Shown in pieces: positions 46,301 to 55,266 of a stretch of 64,000 bases of DNA. Both the position numbers and the translations under genes were made by a program. The first letter of the stretch is position 1; the number at the start of each line of letters is the position of its first letter. The DNA comes from Actinomycetes bacterium (lineage in GTDB: Bacteria; Actinomycetota; Acidimicrobiia; Acidimicrobiales; Acidimicrobiaceae): contig JAKAZZ010000004.1 in assembly GCA_021826315.1 (NCBI GenBank), positions 1-64,000 of the forward strand, written 5' to 3'. A model generated the notes under the pieces. The model was not told where the DNA came from, did no database searches, and was given only the letters and a program-made list of their open reading frames with translations.

Positions 46301-47963
46301 CCAACCCCTCTACAACTACCTTCATCCCTAGATCGTGGGCAAGGTCAGTCAAGTGAGCAACGACGTCTATCGAACTGACCGGATCTGTCGCGCTCCTAAT
46401 GAGGCCTTGATCGATCTTCACTTCGAAGAATCCAAAACTTTCAAGGCGGAGTAGAGAAGAATAACCGGCTCCTAGGTCGTCTTGCGCTAAGTGGACCCTC
46501 ATCTCTGCGAAGCTCGTGAGATTGGAGGCCGTTGCCGTACTTACCGAGTAAAGGTCCTCCTCTTCAGTAAGTTCAAGGGTTACAACTCCAGGAGAGAGGT
46601 CAAAGTCACGCAGTGCTGCCTTGACAACTTCAACGTACCGAGGATCACGAAGGCCCTGCGATGGAAGGTTGATATTGATCCCGCAGTATATCCCCCTTGC
46701 CCTCCATTGACAGATAGACGTAAACCCCTGTCGCACCCCTTCTTTAAATAGATAGAAGAGATCTTCGGAGCCAAGTGCTGGAAAGAATTCCGCCGGCGAG
46801 ATTAGGCGACCATCATCGTCACGTAGGCGCGCTAGCGCCTCTACCTTTGTGAACTCACCCGTAACCAGGTTAATAATCGGTTGGTAGACCATCTCAAGGG
46901 CTCCACCATAGAGGCGAGTCCTAATCGCGCTCCTCTCAGAGAGACTTATAGCTCTACCGCCATCGAGGCGAGGAAGCGACGATGATACAACGTGTGCTAT
47001 GTGTTCTAAGGCGCGACGCCGCCTTGAAATAGTAAAAAAACCTGGCGTAGATGCGTATACAGTTAGAACCGCAACCGTCTCGCCGTGGATGTTAGCAATC
47101 GGAAGAGCTGCAATAGATCGAATACCAATGCCTCGAAGAAAGCGGCTCCACGGCCGCATCCCGACATCCATCTCTATCGAATCACATATCTCTACCCGTC
47201 CGCTGCGCCAAGCACGAGAAGCCACATGATCGCCGCTAGCCGATGATCGCGCTATTGATACCTTTGGCAACTCTCCATTTTCCACATAATTGAGAAACTT
47301 TTTATCGTGATCGCCTGAAGAGTATTGATATTGAAAGAGGCCACCCTTATCGGGGCGAGAAAAGTCTGCATTTACGACGCCGTAGAGCTTACAGACGACA
47401 TTTACAAGCGTTCGAACGAGATCTACTGAAGTGGTGGTATTCGCCACCGCGGAGTCAATCTCTTGGTTGAGCTGGTCTATCTGTTCATCTAGCTCTTCTT
47501 CGGACTCTAGGACAGCTTGAGTTATTGCATCGAGGCGCTGAAGTGCACACTCGAGATACCTTGTCACTACCTCCCGGGGAAGCTTTGACGAGTCAATTCT
47601 TTCAGTCAGTATCGCTGCGAACTTTCTATTCGTCTTCAACATCCATATCGGCCGTATTCCCACCCGCGCGTGAACGCGACCTAGTTGCGCTAAAACGTCA
47701 ATCGTCTCTCCGAGTGAGAGCGTCGGAGTCAATAGCTGGGTCGCAAACCGACGATGAAAGATGCGCAATGTTGTAACGTCACTTGCAAGAATGAGTGCGA
47801 AGTACGAGGAGGCCTCATCTTCAATTGCGAAGGTGCCGTAGAAGTATTCGAGGTAGTCGTCGACAGCGGCAGTGATCAGTTCCTCGGGAACCTCCCTGGA
47901 CCGTTCGTCCCACTCCGATAGAGTTACGTAAGCACTCAAAATCAACCTCGAAGAGCTAACCAA
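43302..47963 (-). CDS. Globin-GAF-EAL-GAF-PAS-PAS-PAS-GGDEF c-di-GMP signalling protein
   Basis: 1553 residues, no membrane span. Domains: globin-coupled-sensor-like N-terminus (about 25-155, with His98 in LGRVHARVGIRPIW as the probable heme ligand), GAF (about 177-330), EAL phosphodiesterase (344-590; E375-A-L, N in GININLPS, ELTEEE, QDDLGAGYSS, KIDQG, VEGLE), a helical stretch, second GAF (about 737-878), a divergent region (about 890-1005), PAS (1015-1128, 1142-1258, 1268-1382), and GGDEF (1388-1553; G1470-GDEF with RxxD inhibitory site 1461-1464). Key residues of both catalytic domains are present. The start is uncertain: TTG 47963, or TTG 47939, which has GAGG 7 bases before it. The likely role is oxygen or redox-linked control of c-di-GMP. 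Confidence 0.9.
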   Translation of the reverse strand: MVSSSRLILSAYVTLSEWDERSREVPEELITAAVDDYLEYFYGTFAIEDEASSYFALILASDVTTLRIFHRRFATQLLTPTLSLGETIDVLAQLGRVHARVGIRPIWMLKTNRKFAAILTERIDSSKLPREVVTRYLECALQRLDAITQAVLESEEELDEQIDQLNQEIDSAVANTTTSVDLVRTLVNVVCKLYGVVNADFSRPDKGGLFQYQYSSGDHDKKFLNYVENGELPKVSIARSSASGDHVASRAWRSGRVEICDSIEMDVGMRPWSRFLRGIGIRSIAALPIANIHGETVAVLTVYASTPGFFTISRRRRALEHIAHVVSSSLPRLDGGRAISLSERSAIRTRLYGGALEMVYQPIINLVTGEFTKVEALARLRDDDGRLISPAEFFPALGSEDLFYLFKEGVRQGFTSICQWRARGIYCGININLPSQGLRDPRYVEVVKAALRDFDLSPGVVTLELTEEEDLYSVSTATASNLTSFAEMRVHLAQDDLGAGYSSLLRLESFGFFEVKIDQGLIRSATDPVSSIDVVAHLTDLAHDLGMKVVVEGLERDALIEAVSLVGADFGQGYGISAPITFDAVIEWVNSYQPYPISNNVSTPLGAIAFLRRWSRRIGALGSYVSNISTSEIIREVTNGLGSLLDDKCRSIIEKFTNEREASHGAYAFVALEAELISVFSDRISRGATSSAANRRQDLSDWDSRVVGHGGIGTFQARDIVDLLFDGFNAFYSNGAIGDFYDVVCKRVEAIVPNSIAAVMLKGEIGTISVAACPSLDRERWFLLTDVPVGDTYGSCSFAVKHNVSTLVSSIAYDPRWKDALNIAHNLGLATCWSAPIRAVGGEVIGTFSISGYQEQDPTEFHRILLDATAEFISRAVVAYQRPDRFEAERRMLDSITSRADSIFFRYDRISGVISGLDQQTRRRLGLDVSSDVTIKFRDLGRLKGGSQLRAILESEYGKTNDTIVVVYDDTGVGRAFRIFIAPLDPESLTLGYLLLVRPDEDVYNAALWRERKLNRAVLNSVSAAIMVLDSNGRIVRFNRQAEELTGYSSIDVIYQTEVWRKWVAPEDHKMVVGAFVDTLRNGIGGVYEIWHHHRDGSRRLMEMHYKRIAEDNEDSDLAVVTYGIDVTSKSKALHQIETDLEFASQILDVVPQMIIVLDRSGRVVYCNDTVEDFTGKSLQELQSVPLTTLNFFSDEGRKGAIEWFESALEGQVISHSHAAWTRRDGERRIIEWQNRAIYDDLGTANFFVTVGTDLTTKIESDKQLRQGSTVFKISSEAIIVLDSDRKIIDINPAFTRMTGFEYADLLGDAGPSVTCKYASILEDGEVFQRITLGKDWSGPIRVPRKDGSEFAAIASISALAGRGGSIDLYVIMYTDITEIMETQQKLDFMAHHDPLTNLPNRTLLMAKTQDQLNRNKRSGKFTALAFFDLDDFKPVNDTFGHVIGDEILIAVARRIENCLREVDTVARIGGDEFVCILGDIADSEDARRVVDRILKSIKVPIVTSTHERVLVSASVGVSISYPGQDEPDALLRIADHLMYQVKNFGGDGIAIA

Positions 47964-48278
47964 CTACGTGAATACCGACAAAAACACTATCGACGGTGAA
48001 ATCTCCGTTATTGAGAGATCGAACTTGCCTAAACCAATCAGCTCGTTTGAAGAATCCAACCTTTAAGAAATGGTTATCGGCAATTGCAAGGCTACCTGTA
48101 AACCATAAATGACTTGATGAAAATCTCAAGTGCGATCTACAACTAACTGCGCACCGAAAGGAATCCCAATAACCCACTGTTCTACTTACTCGTCGAGAGC
48201 TGACCTAATCGTAACACTACATTTGAATTTGCTCTCGTAATTACCTGTCAGATAGCGGTAGATCTCCGACATTCAGCC
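47964..48278. other. Spacer between miaA and the GGDEF/EAL gene
   Basis: 315 bases on the minus-strand side with no supported gene. It should contain the promoter of the GGDEF/EAL gene. I see no hairpin or repeat worth calling. Confidence 0.4.
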
Positions 48279-49178
48279 TCAAGACACCTTCGATTTCAAA
48301 TAAACCAAAGCATCGTCTACGCCATTAAACCACTTCACCCTTGGATCGCGACGAAACCACGCCATCTGTCTCTTGGCGTACTTTTTAGACCTAGCGACTA
48401 CCGACTCTTTGGCATCTTCTAGGGATATCTTTCCCGAAATAAAGTCGAAGATCTCGCTGTATCCGATGGCTTTTGCCGCCGTTGCAGATAGGGCGAAGTT
48501 ATCCAAAAGGTATCTGCACTCTTCAATCCAACCTTTTTCAAAGAGGACGTTATTTCTCGACCGTATCCGCTCTTCAAGCAGGTCACGCCCGGGGAAGAGT
48601 CCTACGATCTCCCCACTATCAATCGGATATGCGTCCACCCCAGGTCCAAAAGAACTGAAGGGACGACCCGTCAATTCGATCACCTCCAAAGCTCGAACGA
48701 TCCGCCGGAAATTCTGTGGCTCAATCTTTACAACAGCTGCTGGATCGAGCTCAGTAAGGCGCAGATAGCCCCAATCTAGGCCATTTAGCTCGAGCAAGGT
48801 AGTTAGCTCCGCCCGTTTGACAGGATCTGTCGGAGGAGGCGACAGATGGTCAAAGACAGAGGTGTGATAGAGGCCAGACCCTCCCACAAATATCACCGGC
48901 GAGGACGTCGGAATCGTCTCCTCGATCCCAGCGACCATGGTCACAAATTGAGCAATCGAAAACTCTTCACAAGGGTCGACTACGTCGATCATATGACAAG
49001 TCAAATCGCCTAGTTCTTCGGCTGTCGGCTTTGCGGTCCCGATATCCATATGACGGTATATCGCCATTGAATCGCACGATAAAATGCTCGATACACCCAA
49101 CAATTCGGCCAAGGAGATTGACAGCGCCGTCTTTCCAGATGCGGTCGGCCCAACGATGCTAATACGACGTCTATTCAC
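48279..49178 (-). CDS. miaA: tRNA dimethylallyltransferase MiaA
   Basis: 299 residues; adds a dimethylallyl group to A37 of tRNAs reading UNN codons. P-loop GPTASGKTA (about 10-18), SCDSMAIYRHMDIGTAKP, HMIDVVDP, FVGGSGLYHTSV, NFRRIVRALEV, AKAIGYSEI and KYAKRQMAWFRRDPRVKW. The product is the substrate of MiaB, which is also in this window at 52200-53666. Divergent from the aldehyde dehydrogenase gene. dapF, normally next, is separated from it by two genes. Confidence 0.96.
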   Translation of the reverse strand: MNRRRISIVGPTASGKTALSISLAELLGVSSILSCDSMAIYRHMDIGTAKPTAEELGDLTCHMIDVVDPCEEFSIAQFVTMVAGIEETIPTSSPVIFVGGSGLYHTSVFDHLSPPPTDPVKRAELTTLLELNGLDWGYLRLTELDPAAVVKIEPQNFRRIVRALEVIELTGRPFSSFGPGVDAYPIDSGEIVGLFPGRDLLEERIRSRNNVLFEKGWIEECRYLLDNFALSATAAKAIGYSEIFDFISGKISLEDAKESVVARSKKYAKRQMAWFRRDPRVKWFNGVDDALVYLKSKVS

Positions 49179-49254
49179 CCTTTAGCCCTCTGACCTATGA
49201 AAATACAATGAATCGACCATGCAAATACCCCACTTATGTGGTTTGTGAACAAAA

Positions 49255-49270
49255 ACTTGTATTTACAAGT
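49255..49270. promoter_or_regulatory. 16-base palindrome upstream of the aldehyde dehydrogenase gene
   Basis: ACTTGTATTTACAAGT, with 7-base arms (ACTTGTA and TACAAGT) around TT, 57 bases before the GTG start of the ALDH gene. A probable operator for a dimeric regulator. No regulator gene lies next to it. Confidence 0.5.
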
Positions 49271-49326
49271 GTGCTTTTTTCAAGCGATGAGGCCTAATAA
49301 ATTCACATACCATAAACAATGTAAGT

Positions 49327-50877
49327 GTGACAAATCAAGTTAAGTTTATAAAACCAGGAACTACATGGAACGAAGTGTACGCGCGGGCGATGGCCCTTGC
49401 TCCAGGAGCATTCGAGCAAGATCGAATAAATAACCTTTGGGGCGGAGAGTGGCAGCGTGTCGGAACCCCTCATAATGCCATTTCGTCTATCGATGGTTCA
49501 TCGATAATAGGACCTTCAATGCTCGACGCCGAAGAGGCTCACGTGGCCCTTATGGCATGCGTAAAGGAACATGAGGTCTGGTCGAAGGTCGATCTACAAG
49601 AGCGCAAAGAACGCGTCGCTAGGGCAATCGCCAAGCTTCGTGCCAACGAAGAGGTCTTGGCGCTTCTTCTTGTATGGGAGATAGGAAAGCCATTCCGCCA
49701 AGCCATGACCTCCGTCGATCGAACTATTGGCGGCGTTGAGTGGTACCTCGAAAATATCGATCGGATGATGGAAGGGCGTAAGCCACTAAGTGGTCCAGTG
49801 AGCAATATCGCCTCCTGGAACTACCCGCTAAGCGTTTTAGCCCACGCCATGTTCGTGCAGATGCTCGCCGGCAACGCCGTAATTGCAAAGTCACCTACCG
49901 ATGGTGGAGTCGCAGCCCTTACACTTGCGATGGCATTTGCCCGTGAAGAAGGTCTTCCCGTAACTGTAGTATCGGGATCTGGTGGAAGGTTGAGCCCAGT
50001 CCTAGTTCGCTCCCCAGAAATCGGCTGCTTGGCGTTCGTTGGTGGGAAAGATACTGGCGGTCAGATCGCCTCTGAACTCGTCCGGGTTGAAAAACGCCAC
50101 ATGCTCGAACAAGAGGGGCTAAATGCTTGGGGTATCTGGGACTTCTCACAGTGGAACGTCCTCTCAGGCCACATCAAGAAGGGCTACGAGTACGGAAAGC
50201 AGCGCTGTACCGCGTATCCTCGCTTTGTTGTACAAAGGTCGCTCTTCGATCAATTCTTAGAGACCTACATTCCAGTTGTTGACTCCCTGAAGGTGGGTAA
50301 CCCCCTCGCAGTGGCGAACGCTGACGATCCCCTTCCCGACGTTGACTTCGGTCCGGTCATCAACGCAGCCAAAGCACGAGAGCTAAACCTCAAAGTAGAA
50401 GAGGCGATGGCCAAGGGTGGAATTCCTCTATTTAGAGGCGAGCTAACCGACGACAACTTCGTCCCTGGACAAAATCGTGACGCCTACTTTGCACCGGTGT
50501 CGATCTTGAACCCACCAAGTTCAAGTGCGCTCTATCACAGCGAACCATTCGGACCAGTTGATACCGTAGTAATCGTCGATACGCCAGCCGAAATGCTAAG
50601 TGCGATGAACGTATCTAACGGAGCTCTAGTCTCTTCGATCGCATGCGATAACGTTGAGCTTGCCAAGCGCCTAGCAGAAGAAGTCCACGCCTACAAGGTT
50701 GGCATCAACGCTCCTAGGTCGCGCGGGGATCGCGATGAACCATTTGGTGGCAAGGGCGCATCATGGAAGGGTGCATTCGTTGGAGGTCAGTACCTGGTAC
50801 AAGCTGTAACTGAAGGTCCCGCGGGCGAAAGACTTTACGGTAACTTCCCCGACTATCAGCTATATCCACCGGCGTAA
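49327..50877 (+). CDS. Aldehyde dehydrogenase family protein (divergent)
   Basis: 516 residues starting at GTG. NAD(P)-binding aldehyde dehydrogenase fold: LLLVWEIGKPFRQA, YLENIDRM, NIASWNYPLSVLAH (cofactor motif), then MLEQEGLNAWG with Glu261 and KQRCTAYPRF with Cys294. The usual ELGGKN segment is EQEGLN, and the loop before Cys is unlike the common families. C-terminal FGPVDTVVIV, NGALVSSI and EPFGGKGASWKG fit ALDH. Substrate unknown. A terminator follows. Confidence 0.85.
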   Translation: MTNQVKFIKPGTTWNEVYARAMALAPGAFEQDRINNLWGGEWQRVGTPHNAISSIDGSSIIGPSMLDAEEAHVALMACVKEHEVWSKVDLQERKERVARAIAKLRANEEVLALLLVWEIGKPFRQAMTSVDRTIGGVEWYLENIDRMMEGRKPLSGPVSNIASWNYPLSVLAHAMFVQMLAGNAVIAKSPTDGGVAALTLAMAFAREEGLPVTVVSGSGGRLSPVLVRSPEIGCLAFVGGKDTGGQIASELVRVEKRHMLEQEGLNAWGIWDFSQWNVLSGHIKKGYEYGKQRCTAYPRFVVQRSLFDQFLETYIPVVDSLKVGNPLAVANADDPLPDVDFGPVINAAKARELNLKVEEAMAKGGIPLFRGELTDDNFVPGQNRDAYFAPVSILNPPSSSALYHSEPFGPVDTVVIVDTPAEMLSAMNVSNGALVSSIACDNVELAKRLAEEVHAYKVGINAPRSRGDRDEPFGGKGASWKGAFVGGQYLVQAVTEGPAGERLYGNFPDYQLYPPA

Positions 50878-51556
50878 CTGCCGCTCCTCGGCAAATCCGA
50901 TCATATGTGATCGATTATCCGAGGTACGCAAAACAGCAAATACAAAGAATTGCTCCCCTTCAGTCGCGGTACTGAAGGGGAGCAATTTGTTTCGGAGAAA
51001 TGAGCAACTCTCGACCAAATGGCTTTCGAATAACGAATCACCAAAACCTCTGGGCAAAGCGAGGCTCCTACCCCGCAATGCACTGCTGGCACTGAGTTGA
51101 TGCAGGCGAAAGGAATTGCTAGATATCAACATCAGAATGCAAAACACCTTTTCAGGCCCGGATTTCCATAGCTCATATACTTTACGGCGCTAATTTACCT
51201 ACCGCCCAAAGGCCCGCGCATTCGTATGTGACGATCACCAATACTTACCCCTTGCATAAATAAGACCACCGGGTGATCCCCTTTGCCGAAATATCTCTTG
51301 GCTAATGATCTAGGAATCGAATCCAAGCCAACAGGCGAGCGCATAACCACGACGTTTCAAACACTTGGGGCTGGAAAATTTACCCTCGGAATATCTGCTA
51401 CAAATCCAACTTACCCAAAGGTACACTGTTCGATTTCACCTAACTCAACCACTCTTTAGTCATGCCAACCAAAGGCACATCCTCGAATGACCAATAAACG
51501 TCCGAAAACTATACAAACATCATGAATATCATCGAGTTGGAGAGAAGAGGAACCAA
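50878..51556. other. Spacer after the ALDH gene
   Basis: About 680 bases. It holds the ALDH terminator (50948-50990). After that I see no convincing gene; a TTG-started frame of about 58 codons near 51281 has no clear ribosome-binding site. The last 60 bases include AGAAGAGGAAC, the ribosome-binding site for the FMN protein. Confidence 0.4.
50948..50990 (+). terminator. Terminator of the ALDH gene
   Basis: AATTGCTCCCCTTCAGT (50948-50964) pairs with ACTGAAGGGGAGCAATT (50971-50987), then TGTTTC. The 17-base arms are perfect and lie 70 bases past the stop. Confidence 0.8.
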
Positions 51557-52195
51557 TTGTCGCCCGAAATTGAGACATCTAAACCGTACCGCCTAAGAAG
51601 AAACCGCGAAACCGGAGTATACGATCAAGAGAGAATTTATGAATTCCTAGACAGCGGTGCTATAGGTACTCTCGGAGTCATAATCGACGACAAGCCAGTA
51701 ATGATTCCAACAATCTACGCGAGAGTCGAAGACAAAATCGTCATCCATGGATCAAAGGCATCCGCAATTCTGAGGGCGGCCATAGAAAACGGCTACGCAT
51801 CCCTAACTACCTTCGTCTTAGATCGAATAATCCTTCCAGACTCAATCTTTTATCACTCAGTCGACTATCGCTCTGTCTCAATCGCTGGCCGCTGCTACGA
51901 AGTAGAAGATGAGGACGAGAGAAGTCGCCTCTTCAGGGCATTTAGTGATGCCATCCTTCCGAACCGATACGACTCGGTTCGCGAACCAAACGAACAAGAG
52001 CGACGTCAAACAATGGTGATTGTGATCAACATAGAAGAGGCCCTATATAAATTCAATGAAACAGAGAACGAAGTGATTGAGACCAATTCAGAGACTTCGA
52101 CGTCCATTGTAAAGTTAGAACCACGAAACTACAGTCAAGAGGTGTTCAACAACGATCCGTTGGACCGTGACGTATTCGCAAAATTCTTGCGATAA
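51557..52195 (+). CDS. Pyridoxamine 5'-phosphate oxidase-related FMN-binding protein
   Basis: 212 residues from TTG, with AGGA five bases before it. Split-barrel flavin-binding fold: YRLRRNRETGVYDQERIYEF, GTLGVIIDDKPVMIPTIYAR, IHGSKASAILRAA, FYHSVDYRSVSIAGRCYEVED. The arrangement (I-G-x-L-G, H-G-x, Y-H-S-V-D-Y-R-S-V) belongs to the PNPOx-like group often named flavin-nucleotide-binding protein. The last 45 residues are acidic and polar. The gene ends four bases from the miaB stop on the other strand, leaving no room for a terminator. Confidence 0.82.
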   Translation: MSPEIETSKPYRLRRNRETGVYDQERIYEFLDSGAIGTLGVIIDDKPVMIPTIYARVEDKIVIHGSKASAILRAAIENGYASLTTFVLDRIILPDSIFYHSVDYRSVSIAGRCYEVEDEDERSRLFRAFSDAILPNRYDSVREPNEQERRQTMVIVINIEEALYKFNETENEVIETNSETSTSIVKLEPRNYSQEVFNNDPLDRDVFAKFLR

Positions 52196-52199
52196 GCCT

Positions 52200-53666
52200 C
52201 TAGCTGACGGCAATCTCAATCTTGCGTCGGTGACGCGGTGCAGCTATAACGTCTACTAGCTCACCTCGCAAGAAGTGTGGAGTCGCTGATGTAATCTCAA
52301 CTAGCGCATACGAACCCGCAGCTAATCGTACTTCGCTACCTAGAAGGGGCTTTCCAAAGTGAACAAGCTTATTTTGACTCGTGCGTGCAGAGAAGACTCC
52401 TTCATGCTTCTTTGAGGGCCCCTCCACGAGAACCTTCTCAACCCTGCCGATTCGCTCTTCATGCTTTAGCAGCGCACTACGCTCCACCACTACCTTAAGA
52501 GCATCGAATCTCTTCTGTACCACCTCTGGATCAATGAATTGATCAACCATCAGAGAGGCTTCAGTACCAGGGCGCGGTGAGTAGATAAAAGTAAATGCAC
52601 TATCGAAACAGGCCCTAGCCGCTACTTCGAGAGTAGCCTCAAAGTCATCTTCGGTCTCAGAGGGAAAACCAACGATAATGTCTGTAGTTACTGCAAGGTC
52701 GGCGATAGCTTCTCGAGCTGCGGCCAACTTCGCAAGATAGCGCTCCGCTGTATACCCACGATGCATCATCGCAAGGATTCGATCGGAACCCGCCTGGAGA
52801 GGAAAGTGAAGCTGATTCATAACTTCAGTAACCTCTGCCATAGTGGCGATTGTCTCTGGACGAATGTCTTTAGGATGCGGAGAGGTAAAACGTACCCGTT
52901 CAATTCCCTCGATTGCCGATACATCGCGCAACAGTTCGGAAAAGAGTGGTCGAAGCGAGCGCGAAGAGTCTTCAACGTATCTATTACCTAATGTAAACCT
53001 GTCAAAGTCACCACTCCTACGGGCTTCAATCGCGAGATCGCGACCGTATGAGTTGACATTTTGGCCCAGCAGAGTAATCTCAGTTACGCCTTCGGCTGCC
53101 AAGCGCTCAACTTCAGCTAGGATATCGCCAAATTTACGTGAAACTTCTTTACCTCGAACAGCTGGAACGATGCAGAAAGCACAGTTATTATCACAGCCGA
53201 CTTGAACCGTAACGTAAGCACTAAAAGGAAGATTGGTACGACTAGCAGTCAACGAGAACAGTTCATCGTCGATCGCAGACTCCTCGAGTATTTCGACGAT
53301 GGTTCCATACTCTCGGGAGTCGGCGAGTAGAGCTGGCACTCGGGAAATGTTGTGAGTGCCAACAACCACATCTACCCAACTAGCTCGCTTAGTTATTTCA
53401 TCGCGATCTTTTTGGGCCAAACAACCGGCAACAACGATCTGAAGATCTTGGTTGCGATCCTTGGCCGCCTTTAGGTGCCCTAGATTGCCATAAAGCTTTG
53501 TATCCGCATTTTCGCGGATACAACAGGTATTAAGAACGACAACATCAGCTTGATCCACATCATCAGTCGGCGAGTAGCCATCCTTCACGAGAAGATTAGC
53601 TATTCGCTCTGAATCGTGCTCGTTCATCTGGCATCCGAAGGTACGTACTAAAAATCGCTTTTCCAC
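52200..53666 (-). CDS. miaB: tRNA-2-methylthio-N6-dimethylallyladenosine synthase MiaB
   Basis: 488 residues. Radical-SAM methylthiotransferase acting on i6A37 tRNA. N-terminal cluster cysteines are in TFGCQMNEHDSE, NTCCIRE and VAGCLAQKD; the radical SAM triad is GCDNNCAFCIVP; the C-terminal TRAM domain follows EERIGRVEKVLVEGPSKK. Preceded by recA with 47 bases between and no recX. Confidence 0.97.
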   Translation of the reverse strand: MEKRFLVRTFGCQMNEHDSERIANLLVKDGYSPTDDVDQADVVVLNTCCIRENADTKLYGNLGHLKAAKDRNQDLQIVVAGCLAQKDRDEITKRASWVDVVVGTHNISRVPALLADSREYGTIVEILEESAIDDELFSLTASRTNLPFSAYVTVQVGCDNNCAFCIVPAVRGKEVSRKFGDILAEVERLAAEGVTEITLLGQNVNSYGRDLAIEARRSGDFDRFTLGNRYVEDSSRSLRPLFSELLRDVSAIEGIERVRFTSPHPKDIRPETIATMAEVTEVMNQLHFPLQAGSDRILAMMHRGYTAERYLAKLAAAREAIADLAVTTDIIVGFPSETEDDFEATLEVAARACFDSAFTFIYSPRPGTEASLMVDQFIDPEVVQKRFDALKVVVERSALLKHEERIGRVEKVLVEGPSKKHEGVFSARTSQNKLVHFGKPLLGSEVRLAAGSYALVEITSATPHFLRGELVDVIAAPRHRRKIEIAVS

Positions 53667-53713
53667 AGCTATCTAGGTTAGTTCGCATCGGGCGCCAGTT
53701 AGCCTAGCTCTGC

Positions 53714-54790
53714 CTACTCATCGAGGTAAATAGGCTCGTCGTCTTCTTCGCTAAACGAACTTTGAGGATCACTTACAACACCCACAAGCTCACGAATCTT
53801 CTCATTCAATTCGGCCATCATTACAGGGTTCGATTCGATGTAGGCCTTGACGTTTTCACGGCCCTGACCAAGTTGTTCACCCTCATAGGTGTACCAGGCC
53901 CCAGCCTTCTTGATAACGCCGAGATCGACGCCGACGTCGAGGAGTGACCCTTCACGAGAGATACCCTTACCGTACATAATGTCAAACTCAGCCTGTTGAA
54001 ATGGGGGCGCTACTTTGTTCTTTACAACCTTCACCCGGGTCCTACTACCTACTACATCATTTCCATCCTTGATGGAATCGACGCGACGAATGTCGAGGCG
54101 AACAGAGGCGTAGAACTTTAGAGCTCGACCACCGGTAGTCACCTCAGGCGAGCCATACATAACGCCAATCTTTTCGCGGAGCTGATTGATGAAGACGGCG
54201 ATGGTCTTTGACCTACTCAGATTCGCAGTGATCTTTCTAAGTGCCTGCGACATCAATCGAGCTTGGAGCCCTACGTGCGAATCGCCCATCTCCCCCTCTA
54301 TTTCTGCACGAGGAGTAAGTGCAGCTACGGAGTCAATGACGAGAACATCTAGGGCACCAGAACGAATGAGGGTATCCGCAATCTCAAGTGCTTGCTCGCC
54401 AGTGTCTGGCTGAGAGATCAGCATGGCATCGATATCGACACCAATCGCCTTTGCATAGACAGGATCAAGGGCGTGCTCGGCGTCGATATAGGCACACGTA
54501 CCGCCATTTCGCTGCGCCTCGGCAACTACATGTAAGGCTAGGGTCGACTTTCCGGAGGACTCAGGGCCGTAGATCTCTACTACCCTACCCCTCGGCAAGC
54601 CGCCAATACCAAGGGCTAGATCGAGTGACATGGCACCGGTCGATATAGCTTCAATCGTCATCTTCGGACTTTCGCCCATACGCATGATCGAACCTTTACC
54701 GAACTGTCGTTCAATTTGGCCAATAGCCATCTCGAGCGCCTTACCCTTATCCATTCCCTCTGAACTTGGCTTTGGATTCTTCGTAGCCAT
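53714..54790 (-). CDS. recA: Recombinase RecA
   Basis: 358 residues. Walker [10 protein letters not shown] (75-83), the MAW motif region, Walker [14 protein letters not shown]1 region [21 protein letters not shown] and L2 region [25 protein letters not shown], ending in an acidic tail ([11 protein letters not shown]). Promotes strand exchange and LexA self-cleavage. No intein is seen. An SOS box lies about 92 bases upstream. recX is absent. Confidence 0.98.
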   Translation of the reverse strand: MATKNPKPSSEGMDKGKALEMAIGQIERQFGKGSIMRMGESPKMTIEAISTGAMSLDLALGIGGLPRGRVVEIYGPESSGKSTLALHVVAEAQRNGGTCAYIDAEHALDPVYAKAIGVDIDAMLISQPDTGEQALEIADTLIRSGALDVLVIDSVAALTPRAEIEGEMGDSHVGLQARLMSQALRKITANLSRSKTIAVFINQLREKIGVMYGSPEVTTGGRALKFYASVRLDIRRVDSIKDGNDVVGSRTRVKVVKNKVAPPFQQAEFDIMYGKGISREGSLLDVGVDLGVIKKAGAWYTYEGEQLGQGRENVKAYIESNPVMMAELNEKIRELVGVVSDPQSSFSEEDDEPIYLDE

Positions 54791-54881
54791 TGACTACCTT
54801 CCTTCACTCTTACTAAAACTTTGAAACAAATATAACATCGAGGTGTAACAACGAGCTTTACCTTATAACCTAGCGCAATGA

Positions 54882-54893
54882 GAACATATGTTC
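54882..54893 (-). promoter_or_regulatory. LexA (SOS) box upstream of recA
   Basis: GAACATATGTTC, a perfect palindrome of the actinobacterial SOS core GAAC-N4-GTTC. It agrees with the two boxes before lexA at 35138 and 35163, and is placed to control recA. Confidence 0.88.
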
Positions 54894-54978
54894 GACAAAA
54901 TCTACTAATTCTCAGACTATACTTTAAATAAGACATCACAGATCCAAATAACGGGGGTGAGACTCTCATCTGAGGTCG

Positions 54979-55092
54979 TTATCGCAAGGCTGTTTCATCA
55001 AGAGATAGTGAAGAATCGAAAGAACCAAGAAAGTTCCGAGCTTCTTCAAGTGTCAACTTAGGAAAAGGCGTCAATTTTCTGACTCTAGACAT
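54979..55092 (-). CDS. Possible 37-residue protein, weakly supported
   Basis: ATG 55090-55092 begins MSRVRKLTPFPKLTLEEAR and runs 37 residues. It lies upstream of recA and has no clear ribosome-binding site, but a basic N-terminus and an acidic helix look protein-like. It may be a small gene or chance. The rest of 54791-55266 has no other gene; it holds the recA SOS box and the upstream region of the FAD oxidoreductase. Confidence 0.25.
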   Translation of the reverse strand: MSRVRKLTPFPKLTLEEARNFLGSFDSSLSLDETALR

Positions 55093-55266
55093 CTTGCGGC
55101 GACAATAAAAAGATGAGTGGTTAGGGGCGCGGCGAAAGCCTTCCATATTGCCCGACTTCAAGAGATAGCCAAACGAACAGAACCGTTCAACATGGCGTTG
55201 CCCTCTCATTCAAAGATCCCTTTTGCAATTTTAGGGCACCCGTATATCAATTACGAGGTAACAAAA

